Assembly (NCBI GenBank): GCA_017632755.1
Contig: JAGBQU010000262.1
Coordinates: 1-5,689, forward strand
Length of the DNA: 5,689 bases
Direction of reading: 5' to 3'
DNA from: Lachnospiraceae bacterium
Lineage (GTDB): Bacteria > Bacillota_A > Clostridia > Lachnospirales > Lachnospiraceae
Shown one piece after another: positions 1 through 5,545 of this stretch. Below the pieces are notes generated by a model. It was not told the origin of the DNA and made no database searches. It saw nothing but the letters and a program-made list of their open reading frames with translations. Positions within the stretch are counted from its first letter, which is position 1, and every line of letters begins with the position of its first letter. The position numbers were made by a program, and so were the translations under genes.

Positions 1-666
1 ATGCAGCTCCTGGATAAGCTGGGACTGACGATGGAGGACGTAAAGCAGGCGCAGAAAATGGCTGCGGCGGAAAATGGAAAGAAGGAAAAACCGAAGCAGG
101 AGAAGAAGGCGAAGCAGCCTAAGATCGTGATCCGCAATACCAATACCGCGATGGGAGCAGCACTCGCGGCGGCCATGAATGGTGCAGTGTTGGAAGCATC
201 TGCTCCCGCAGAGAGAGAACAGGAAAAGGCAGGCAATGTGTCCGGTCTTGAGAAAAAGGTCAAAAATAAGGCAAAGCTTGCACAGGAGCTCGGGATCGGT
301 GAACTGACTCTGACCGATATTCTAAAAGAACTGGAAAAGCCGGCCAGAGATCCGCGAGATGATATGCCTAAGCCGATCCTGCGAAGTGACGTTCTGGATA
401 TGAAGGATCTCAAACCGGGCATGATACTGAAGGGAACCGTGCGCAATGTCATAGATTTTGGCGTATTTGTCGATATCGGAGTGCATCAGGACGGACTGGT
501 ACATATTTCCCAGATCACCGACCGCTTCATCAAGCATCCGCTCGAGGCTGTCAGTGTCGGTGATATTGTAGACGTCAAGGTGATGAGCGTGGATGTTGCA
601 AAGAAGAGGATTCAGTTGACCATGCGACTTGGCGAGGACGATAAGACAAACAAAAAGAGATCATAA
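1..666 (+). CDS. tex: Tex family transcription accessory protein, C-terminal part (5' truncated)
   Basis: This is the 3' end of a Tex gene. Tex is a cytoplasmic nucleic-acid-binding protein linked to transcription and RNA metabolism; full-length members have roughly 700-800 residues, so the N-terminal Tex core, YqgF-like and most of the helix-hairpin-helix regions lie left of the window. The ATG at position 1 is taken to be an internal Met, not the start. What is visible: the end of the HhH region (residues about 1-18), a Lys/Ala/Glu-rich linker (about 19-82), the family linker motif TLTDILKELEKPARDPRDD (103-121), then an S1 RNA-binding domain (about 136-210) with the hallmark GTVRNVIDFGVFVDIGVHQD and GLVHISQ stretches. 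A short charged tail follows, ending in TAA. The linker is longer than I expect for Tex (see findings). The gene ends at a hairpin and faces ribU. Family assignment is very secure. Confidence 0.95.
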   Translation: MQLLDKLGLTMEDVKQAQKMAAAENGKKEKPKQEKKAKQPKIVIRNTNTAMGAALAAAMNGAVLEASAPAEREQEKAGNVSGLEKKVKNKAKLAQELGIGELTLTDILKELEKPARDPRDDMPKPILRSDVLDMKDLKPGMILKGTVRNVIDFGVFVDIGVHQDGLVHISQITDRFIKHPLEAVSVGDIVDVKVMSVDVAKKRIQLTMRLGEDDKTNKKRS

Positions 667-685
667 AGTTCATGGATAAATAAGT

Positions 686-722
686 AAACCGGCTGCTTCT
701 CATGATGAGAGACAGCCGGTTT
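686..722. terminator. Rho-independent, probably bidirectional terminator between tex and ribU
   Basis: A perfect 10-bp GC-rich stem (686-695 with 713-722, AAACCGGCTG / CAGCCGGTTT) continues after a two-base mismatch/wobble into a 5-bp upper stem with a TGA loop. It starts 19 bases after the tex stop and ends 29 bases before the ribU stop, between convergent genes. The rightward T-tract is short (TTTGCTTCATCTT) and the leftward side is A/T rich, so it could serve both genes. The hairpin is seen directly; two-way use is inferred. Confidence 0.8.
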
Positions 723-751
723 GCTTCATCTTAAAAGGGACAGCCGGTATC

Positions 752-1489
752 TTATTTGTTATCCTTCAAAAAAGTGCTGAGCGGTTTGTAGATGAGTAGT
801 GTCGGAATGGATGCGATACAGCCCTTTATGAGATTGAGCGGTGCAACGGCAAAGGTGACAAAGGTTGCTGTATCGTGGATCAGCGGATTGATCGCATGCC
901 CCATATCGATAAAGGTGGATACGGCGGCGGGGTCATTCATGAACAAAACAGCAAACGCCGGCAACAGATAGACGGCATTGAAGACTGCGCCGAAAACAGC
1001 GATACACAGGGTGCCGACTACGCAGGAGAGGATGGCTCTCTTTTTGGTTTTTTTGAACTGATACAAAATGGAAGCCGGAAGGATCAAGGCACATCCCACT
1101 GCAAAGTTTGCCAGCTCACCGACAAAGGCGGTTGATGTGGATTTAAACAAGAGCTTTAACAGAATCTTGCAAAATTCGGTGAAGACGCCTGCAACCGGTC
1201 CGTATGCAAATGTGCAGATCAGGATCGGTATCTCGCTTAAGTCCAGTTCATAGAAGTTCGGAGCCAGAAAGGGAAGCGGAAATTCGAACATCATTAATAT
1301 GGTGGCTACTGCGGAAAACATACCGATCATGGTCACTTTTTTGGTGCTAAGGATCTTACCTGTCTCGTTGTTTTTCTTTCTGAGATACCACTCGAAAAGA
1401 AAGGCGATCAGAAAGATGCACGCCACGGTTCCAAGAAAGGCAAATACATGCCCGATGTTTTTGGTGATTTCAGTGAATAAGTTGTTCAT
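752..1489 (-). CDS. ribU: Riboflavin ECF transporter substrate-binding S component (RibU)
   Basis: This is a 245-residue, highly hydrophobic integral membrane protein. In the RibU family it binds riboflavin and works with the shared ECF module (EcfA, EcfA', EcfT), which is not in this window. Visible S-component features: a Met/Ala-rich helix after KVTMIGMFSAVATIL (about 51-65), FYELDLSEIPIL (79-90), a GPVAGVFTEFCKILLKLL helix (97-114), STAFVGELANFAVGCALILP (119-138), then further helices at about 152-182 and 205-235. The two central motifs are typical of RibU. An additional helix at about 13-35 precedes the usual core. I chose the start at 1489 because AGGAGA (minus strand, 1502-1497) lies 7 bases upstream and the in-frame ATG at 1528 has a poorer site. 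An FMN riboswitch in its leader independently supports riboflavin as the substrate. It appears to be a single-gene transcript. Confidence 0.92.
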   Translation of the reverse strand: MNNLFTEITKNIGHVFAFLGTVACIFLIAFLFEWYLRKKNNETGKILSTKKVTMIGMFSAVATILMMFEFPLPFLAPNFYELDLSEIPILICTFAYGPVAGVFTEFCKILLKLLFKSTSTAFVGELANFAVGCALILPASILYQFKKTKKRAILSCVVGTLCIAVFGAVFNAVYLLPAFAVLFMNDPAAVSTFIDMGHAINPLIHDTATFVTFAVAPLNLIKGCIASIPTLLIYKPLSTFLKDNK

Positions 1490-1578
1490 GTTGCATTCTC
1501 CTTTTTTGTTTTGATCCGGTGACCACATAAGGGATCACCTTTTTGATTTGTTTGGGAAATGTCGTTTTCCCGGAAAAT

Positions 1579-1603
1579 AAAAAAACCTTGAATTGCTTCA
1601 AGG
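1579..1603 (-). terminator. Attenuator terminator of the FMN riboswitch
   Basis: Read on the minus strand, a 7-bp stem CCTTGAA/TTCAAGG closes a GCAA (GNRA-type) tetraloop and is followed by seven T residues (1585-1579). It lies between the riboswitch aptamer and the ribU start. This is the classic expression platform: FMN-bound aptamer lets the terminator form, stopping transcription before ribU. The hairpin and T-tract are seen directly; the switching logic comes from known FMN riboswitches. Confidence 0.88.
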
Positions 1604-1678
1604 AATGGATGGGAATATCGACATGCGCCAAGCAAAACCCTGCGATGTGCAAGGGCGCAGAATAAGGCGTATGCTTTT

Positions 1679-1800
1679 TTCTTCTCTCATCCAGACTGTA
1701 CTGTCGGTTTCGGATTCGAACCGAATCTGCCCAAAGGCTCGCGGACTTGTCTGCCATGCAGCTTCACCGCCGGTAGGGAATTTCACCCGACCCTGAAGAA
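1679..1800 (-). promoter_or_regulatory. FMN riboswitch aptamer (RFN element)
   Basis: On the minus strand this matches the conserved RFN element nearly throughout. It starts with an AGGGTCGGGTGAAATTCCC block and continues with TACCGGCGGT. An ...AGCCTTTGGGCAGATTCGG... region and GAAACCGACAGTACAGTCTGG follow, and it ends in ATGAGAGAAG. Closing stem P1 is 6 bp (TTCTTC at 1800-1795 with GAAGAA at 1684-1679). The element senses flavin mononucleotide and typically controls riboflavin synthesis or transport genes. Here it sits about 190 bases upstream of ribU with an intrinsic terminator between them, which points to transcription attenuation. Confidence 0.96.
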
Positions 1801-1823
1801 TAAATTCTGTTATGCAGTTTATT

Positions 1824-1840
1824 CTCATATAGTATATGAG
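1824..1840. repeat. 17-bp palindrome over the ribU -10 box
   Basis: CTCATATA, one central G, then TATATGAG: perfect 8-bp arms. It contains the whole -10 hexamer and reaches the expected transcription start, so it could be an operator. AT-rich promoter DNA makes chance symmetry plausible. Confidence 0.55.
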
Positions 1841-1859
1841 CTGCGATTTGTTTCGTCAA
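1831..1859 (-). promoter_or_regulatory. ribU promoter (sigma-A type)
   Basis: On the minus strand TTGACG (1859-1854) and TATACT (1836-1831) are separated by exactly 17 bases, a near-consensus housekeeping promoter. Transcription would start near 1824, about 24 bases upstream of the riboswitch. A run of eight A residues (1868-1861) lies directly upstream of the -35 box and could act as an UP-like element. The -10 box sits inside a perfect palindrome (1824-1840). Confidence 0.8.
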
Positions 1860-1861
1860 GT

Positions 1862-1907
1862 TTTTTTTATAAAGAACTTTGTGGTTTTTTTATAAAGAAC
1901 TTTGTGG
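1862..1907. repeat. Perfect 23-bp tandem duplication in the divergent control region
   Basis: Two identical adjacent 23-base copies (1862-1884 and 1885-1907), each made of a T-tract, ATAAAGAACTTT and GTGG. Each copy has a small dyad (AAAG-AA-CTTT). The array lies just upstream of the ribU -35 box and about 55 bases upstream of the rightward operon's -35 box. It could be duplicated regulator sites, paired A-tracts, or a recent replication-slippage duplication; nothing in the sequence decides between these. Confidence 0.9.
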
Positions 1908-1910
1908 TGT

Positions 1911-1958
1911 ATATTCGCAGAATCTTAATAATTTATTATGGAAATTTTTACCGAATAT
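1911..1958. repeat. Spaced inverted repeat upstream of the ABC operon promoter
   Basis: ATATTCG (1911-1917) and CGAATAT (1952-1958) are perfect 7-bp inverted arms whose starts are 41 bases apart, about four helical turns. The right arm ends three bases before the -35 box. Possible regulator half-sites, but short enough to be chance in AT-rich DNA. Confidence 0.35.
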
Positions 1959-1961
1959 CTA

Positions 1962-1990
1962 TTGACAAGAAAGGTGTTTTGTATTATTGT
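1962..1990 (+). promoter_or_regulatory. Promoter of the ABC exporter operon
   Basis: A perfect -35 box TTGACA (1962-1967) is followed 17 bases later by TATTGT (1985-1990), a moderate -10 box. Transcription would start near 1997, giving a leader of about 36 bases. Competing AT-rich hexamers such as TATTAT at 1982 have worse spacing. The -10 box overlaps an inverted repeat (1979-2008), suggesting the promoter is controlled. Confidence 0.65.
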
Positions 1991-2008
1991 ACTATATGAC
2001 TAATACAA
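1979..2008. promoter_or_regulatory. Candidate operator (inverted repeat) over the ABC operon -10/start region
   Basis: TTGTATTA (1979-1986) and TAATACAA (2001-2008) form perfect 8-bp arms with a 14-base gap, placing arm centres 22 bp (two helical turns) apart. The element covers the -10 box and the start point, where a dimeric repressor would block RNA polymerase. GntR- or TetR-like regulators commonly use sites of this general form, but no regulator gene is in the window. In RNA it could only partly form a hairpin, because transcription likely starts inside it. Confidence 0.5.
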
Positions 2009-2032
2009 TGATACTGAAAGGGGAGAAATGCA

Positions 2033-2719
2033 ATGGGCGCGTTGATAGAGATCCGAGACATACATAAGATCTATAATCCCGGTGAGAATGAAGTACGTGC
2101 GTTGGACGGCGTGGATCTGACGATCGGGCAAGGGGAGTTTGTCGCGATCATCGGACAGTCCGGTTCCGGAAAGTCCACGCTTATGAATATGCTGGGGTGT
2201 CTGGATGTGCCGACCAGCGGAACCTATATCTTAAGCGGAGCGGACGTTTCCCGTCTGAGCGATGACGAGTTGTCCGATATCCGAAATCAGCAGATCGGTT
2301 TTATCTTTCAAGGCTTTAATCTGATCGCGGCACTGACTGCGATCGAGAATGTGGAGCTTCCGCTGATCTATCGAGGTGTTTCCAAAAAGGAGCGGCATGA
2401 GCTGGCTGTCAGGGCACTTGAGAAAGTCGGCCTTGCGAACCGGCTTGAGCACAGACCGGCTGAGATGTCCGGCGGACAACAGCAGAGAGTCGCAATCGCA
2501 AGAGCGATCGCGCAGGCACCACCGGTCATTCTCGCAGATGAGCCGACCGGAAATCTGGATTCGGGTTCCAGTAAAGAGATACTGGAAATATTGAAACAGC
2601 TCCATCGGGACGGCAGGACCGTGATCCTGATCACGCATGACAATGACATCGCTGCGCAGGCTGATCGGGTCATAAAAATAAGGGACGGAAAGATTGAGAG
2701 GGATTATCAAAATGTTTAA
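2033..2719 (+). CDS. ABC transporter ATP-binding protein, MacB/LolD/FtsE-type
   Basis: A 228-residue cytoplasmic ATPase that powers the exporter encoded by the next two genes. All nucleotide-binding motifs are intact: Walker A GQSGSGKST (41-49), Q-loop at Q93 in FQGFNLI, signature MSGGQQQRVAIARAIAQ (145-161), Walker B VILADE (165-170) with the catalytic Glu170, D-loop GNLD (173-176) and switch His202 in LITHD. The sequence style, including NMLGCLD, ADEPTGNLD and FNLIAALTAIENVELPLIYRGV, places it in the MacB/LolD/SalX-like branch that serves FtsX-fold permeases. The start at 2033 follows AGGGGAG (2019-2025) by 7 bases. Length is normal for a stand-alone ATPase of this branch. It is first in the operon, and its stop codon lies inside the start of the adaptor gene, so the two are translationally coupled. 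Substrate unknown. Confidence 0.95.
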   Translation: MGALIEIRDIHKIYNPGENEVRALDGVDLTIGQGEFVAIIGQSGSGKSTLMNMLGCLDVPTSGTYILSGADVSRLSDDELSDIRNQQIGFIFQGFNLIAALTAIENVELPLIYRGVSKKERHELAVRALEKVGLANRLEHRPAEMSGGQQQRVAIARAIAQAPPVILADEPTGNLDSGSSKEILEILKQLHRDGRTVILITHDNDIAAQADRVIKIRDGKIERDYQNV

Positions 2720-4211
2720 AAGAAAAAAGAAACAGAATGAATTGGAAGAGACATCCGTGGAGATGACGGCAGTGACAAAGAAGAAAAAGAGAGTCAAAAA
2801 AAGATATATTCTGCTCGCGATCGTCCTTGTGCTGATCGTGATCTCCGTGATCAACAACAAAAGGGCTGCAAACCTGCCTGTGGAGGTGAAGATCAGCACC
2901 ATCGAATACGGAGACATGACGCAGACACTGGACACCTCCGGTATCGTGGAGAGCGAGGAGATTAAAAGCTATTTCGCAGGGACATCCGCACAGATCAAAG
3001 AATTGAATGTGGAGGCCGGCAGTGTGGTGAAGGCGGGAGATCGCCTTGTGGAGTACAATGTAGAGAAACTCGAACTGGCGGCAAAGCAGACCGAGTTGGA
3101 GACGAAAGCTTCCGATTATGGAATTGACGCGGCTGTCACCGCACTCAATTATTCACAATCAAAGTCGTATGAGGCAGCCAAAGATTATGACGAAGCTGTC
3201 AAGTATGTGAATCACTATTCCGGACTTGTCGCAAAGATCAAGGAGGATCTGGTAAGCGCTTCCAAGGCTGCGGAGGATGTCAATACCCTGACAGCGCAGC
3301 TGGCACAGGCACAAAAAGAACTGGATGCAAAACCTAACAGTGAGAAAAGACAAAGTAAGGTGAAGGAGCTGACAAAATCACTCAAGGCAGCAAACAAAGA
3401 GGCGGCAAAATATGATGTTGCGGCACTGCAGGCATCACTGGAAACCTGTAGCGCGGATCTGGCTGCATACGAGAGCCAGAAAGCACAGTACGAGATACAA
3501 AAAGAGGCTGATCCGAGCATTGCAAGCCAGAAATCCCAACAGTCGGTTTTAAAAGAAGTCAATCAGCTCGCCAAGCAGCAGACACGTGAGAGCCTTGAAG
3601 ATGCACGCAGGGGAGTCTGTGCCGATTTTGACGGTATCGTTACATCGGTTGGATGCGTGGAGGGACAGACCGTGATGGAGGGAAGCGAACTGCTTGCCCT
3701 TGCCAGCGACAAGAAGGTAAAGGTCACGATCGACGTCTCCAAGTATGATCTGGAAAAGATCGCGCCGGATCAAAAGGCAGTGGTCACGATCAATGGCCGC
3801 GAATATGAAGGCCATGTCGACAAGATCGACCGTGTGGCGCATCTCAACCAGTCGGGTGCAAGCGTATTGTCGGCAGATATCCATATCGACAATCCGGATG
3901 ACAACATTTACCTTGGGATAGAAGGAAAGATCAGCATAGAGACAGCAACGGCCGAGCATGCACTGCTGGTTCCGGTCGAATGCATCAATTCGGATGCCAA
4001 AGGGGATTTTTGCTATGTGGTCAAGGATGGAGAACTTGTGCGTAAAGATGTGGAACTTGGCATCACATCCGTGGAATATTATCAGATCTTAAGTGGACTG
4101 GAAGAGGGAGATCAGGTTGTCAAAGAGGTCACGGGTGAGATGACGGAAGGCATGAAGGTGACTCCGGTTGCTGAGCAGACGGAGGAGGACAAGGAGGAAC
4201 CGCAGGCATAA
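2712..4211 (+). CDS. Membrane-fusion / adaptor protein of the exporter (HlyD/MacA/YknX-like)
   Basis: A 499-residue membrane-anchored adaptor. The order of parts is: a Lys-rich cytoplasmic N-terminus (1-31), one transmembrane anchor (about 32-47), first half of a biotinyl-lipoyl-like domain ending VEAGSVVKAGDRLVEY (100-115), and a long Ala/Lys/Glu/Gln-rich alpha-helical coiled-coil region (about 118-300). The second lipoyl half follows (ADFDGIVTSVGCVEGQTV, 304-321, to about 331), then a beta-barrel domain (about 332-412) and a membrane-proximal domain with the typical ILSGLEEGDQVV (459-470). An acidic tail closes the protein. I chose ATG 2712 because AGAGGGA (2697-2703) sits 8 bases upstream; an in-frame TTG at 2694 has less support. 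It overlaps the ATPase gene by 8 bp and the permease gene by 1 bp. In Gram-positives such proteins assist the permease outside the membrane; no outer-membrane partner is expected. Five cysteines are all in the extracytoplasmic part. Confidence 0.92.
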   Translation: MFKRKKKQNELEETSVEMTAVTKKKKRVKKRYILLAIVLVLIVISVINNKRAANLPVEVKISTIEYGDMTQTLDTSGIVESEEIKSYFAGTSAQIKELNVEAGSVVKAGDRLVEYNVEKLELAAKQTELETKASDYGIDAAVTALNYSQSKSYEAAKDYDEAVKYVNHYSGLVAKIKEDLVSASKAAEDVNTLTAQLAQAQKELDAKPNSEKRQSKVKELTKSLKAANKEAAKYDVAALQASLETCSADLAAYESQKAQYEIQKEADPSIASQKSQQSVLKEVNQLAKQQTRESLEDARRGVCADFDGIVTSVGCVEGQTVMEGSELLALASDKKVKVTIDVSKYDLEKIAPDQKAVVTINGREYEGHVDKIDRVAHLNQSGASVLSADIHIDNPDDNIYLGIEGKISIETATAEHALLVPVECINSDAKGDFCYVVKDGELVRKDVELGITSVEYYQILSGLEEGDQVVKEVTGEMTEGMKVTPVAEQTEEDKEEPQA

Positions 4212-5428
4212 TGGCACAGTTACTGGAATATATCAAAATGGCTCTTATGAATATAAAGAGCAATAAGGGCAGATCGGTCCTGACGATGCTGGGTATCATC
4301 ATCGGTATCTCCTCGGTCATCATGATCATCTCCATAGGTAACGGTATCTCCGATGAGATCAGTGGAGAGCTCAACAAAATGGCCGGCGGACAGATTTATC
4401 TGTATTCGGAGGACAACAATGAGGCGGAAGCAGTCCGGTTTACGATTGCGGACTGTGAGCTTATCGAGGAGAAGATCCCTCATGTAAAGGGAGTGACGCC
4501 TCAGTATAGTATGTATGGAACGGCACTTGGTAAAAAAGGCGATTTTGACGCGTATGTATATGCCGGAACAGAGAGCCTGGAATATATGTCACCCGATCCG
4601 ATCGTGCGGGGAAGATATTTTACCAGAGCCGATTATGAGGACGGGAACAGGGTTTGCGTCCTCCGTGAGGGCGGTGCCATTGCGATGTTCGGAACCACCG
4701 ATGTCATTGGCAAGACGTTTGAAGTGACGATCTATAACCAGACAATAGAGATCAAGGTTGTGGGGATCCGCAAGGATGATGCATCGGCGTTGATGAATAT
4801 GGTAAATTATTACAACACGGTGGAATTTGAGATGCCGCTTACCACGTTCGTCACTTCCATAGGTCTTGAGTTTAATGATTTTGGTGATATGCTTATCATC
4901 AGCGAGGGACCGGAATATGCCAATGATGTGGCAAGCACCTCGATCCGTCTGATGGAGAACATCCATGATGTAAGGGGGAAAGGTGTCATTAAGCTGCAGA
5001 ATTTTAACGATTCCATGCAGCAGATCACTTCCGTACTCGACTATATTACGATCTTCGTCGTGTTTGTCGCGGCAATCTCTCTTTTGGTCGGCGGTATCGG
5101 CGTTATGAATATCATGCTTGTATCCGTGACGGAGCGCACAAGGGAGATCGGTATCCGAAAGGCGCTGGGGGCAAGGACGGGTTCGATCATGTTACAGTTT
5201 TTGTCGGAGTCTGCGATCATTACGCTGATCGGCGGACTGATCGGAATAGCCACCGGAGCGGCAGGCGCGTATCTTGTCTGTTCTCTGATCGGTTTCCAGG
5301 CGCAGGTTGAGCCGGGTACTGTGATACTGGCATCCGTGTTTTCATCGGGAGTCGGAATCTTCTTCGGTATCTATCCGGCAAAGCGGGCTGCAAAACTCAG
5401 TCCGATCGAGGCACTCAGACATGAGTAA
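4211..5428 (+). CDS. ABC transporter permease, MacB/YknZ-like (FtsX fold)
   Basis: A 405-residue permease, the usual length for stand-alone MacB/FtsX-type subunits. Its arrangement is one N-terminal transmembrane helix (about 23-45, after the amphipathic KMALMNIKSNKGRSVLTMLG), a large extracytoplasmic MacB-PCD-like domain (about 46-275) with RGRYFTRADYEDGNRVCVL (133-151), then three more helices at about 277-304, 331-359 and 368-390. Family hallmarks are VGGIGVMNIMLVSVTERT (293-310), REIGIRKALGAR (311-322) and the C-terminal YPAKRAAKLSPIEALRHE (388-405). The start ATG overlaps the adaptor stop in TAATG, so translation is coupled. These proteins act as mechanotransmission exporters or envelope remodelers driven by the ATPase (first gene) with the adaptor outside; known Gram-positive relatives handle toxic peptides or antimicrobials. 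The actual substrate cannot be inferred here. Confidence 0.95.
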   Translation: MAQLLEYIKMALMNIKSNKGRSVLTMLGIIIGISSVIMIISIGNGISDEISGELNKMAGGQIYLYSEDNNEAEAVRFTIADCELIEEKIPHVKGVTPQYSMYGTALGKKGDFDAYVYAGTESLEYMSPDPIVRGRYFTRADYEDGNRVCVLREGGAIAMFGTTDVIGKTFEVTIYNQTIEIKVVGIRKDDASALMNMVNYYNTVEFEMPLTTFVTSIGLEFNDFGDMLIISEGPEYANDVASTSIRLMENIHDVRGKGVIKLQNFNDSMQQITSVLDYITIFVVFVAAISLLVGGIGVMNIMLVSVTERTREIGIRKALGARTGSIMLQFLSESAIITLIGGLIGIATGAAGAYLVCSLIGFQAQVEPGTVILASVFSSGVGIFFGIYPAKRAAKLSPIEALRHE

Positions 5429-5431
5429 AAT

Positions 5432-5460
5432 AAGGCAGAGCGTTTCTTTCGCTCTGCCTT
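5432..5460. terminator. Intrinsic terminator after the ABC operon
   Basis: A perfect 11-bp stem AAGGCAGAGCG / CGCTCTGCCTT (5432-5442 with 5450-5460) has a TTTCTTT loop. It begins three bases after the permease stop codon. The rightward T-tract is weak (TTTACTTGTCT), whereas the leftward strand reads into ATTTTAC, so activity in both directions is possible. Confidence 0.82.
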
Positions 5461-5508
5461 TACTTGTCTAATAGGAAAATGCTCTGCCATTCCCTGTTAC
5501 ACAAAAAA

Positions 5509-5545
5509 CGCTTCGCTATGGATGCACACGCGCGCCGTAAGCGGC
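5509..5545 (-). terminator. Weak terminator-like GC-rich element on the minus strand
   Basis: Read leftward, a GC-rich stretch bounded by CGCTT and AAGCG (5-bp arms) is followed by TTTTTTGTG. The interior is GC rich (GGCGCGCGTGTGC) but pairs poorly. No leftward gene that would use it is visible to the right within the window, so it may instead be an intergenic repeat or a leftover. Low confidence. Confidence 0.25.

Noticed and set aside
1..3. ATG at the first base as the true start of the first gene
   Set aside because: The protein matches only the C-terminal end of Tex, so this is an internal Met at the window edge.
322..537. Minus-strand open frame inside tex
   Set aside because: It lies opposite the highly conserved S1-domain coding region and has no recognisable motif or ribosome binding site.
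875..1135. Plus-strand open frames opposite ribU
   Set aside because: They are low-quality translations antisense to a well supported membrane protein gene.
1490..1528. Upstream in-frame ATG extending RibU by 13 residues
   Set aside because: The polar extension is unlike the family and the stronger ribosome binding site serves the ATG at 1489.
1593..1828. Open frames on both strands across the riboswitch region
   Set aside because: The region is fully explained by the FMN aptamer and its terminator; structured RNA often leaves chance frames.
1862..1907. CRISPR-like array
   Set aside because: The two 23-bp copies are directly adjacent with no spacers and no cas genes are present.
2694..2711. 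TTG start extending the adaptor by six residues
   Set aside because: The ATG at 2712 has a better-placed AGAGGGA site, and the overlap ATGTTTAA is a typical coupling arrangement.
2231..2935. Long minus-strand open frame (about 234 codons) opposite the ATPase and adaptor genes
   Set aside because: It is antisense to intact Walker A/B-containing coding sequence, with a Ser/Ile/Arg-rich composition and no family motif.
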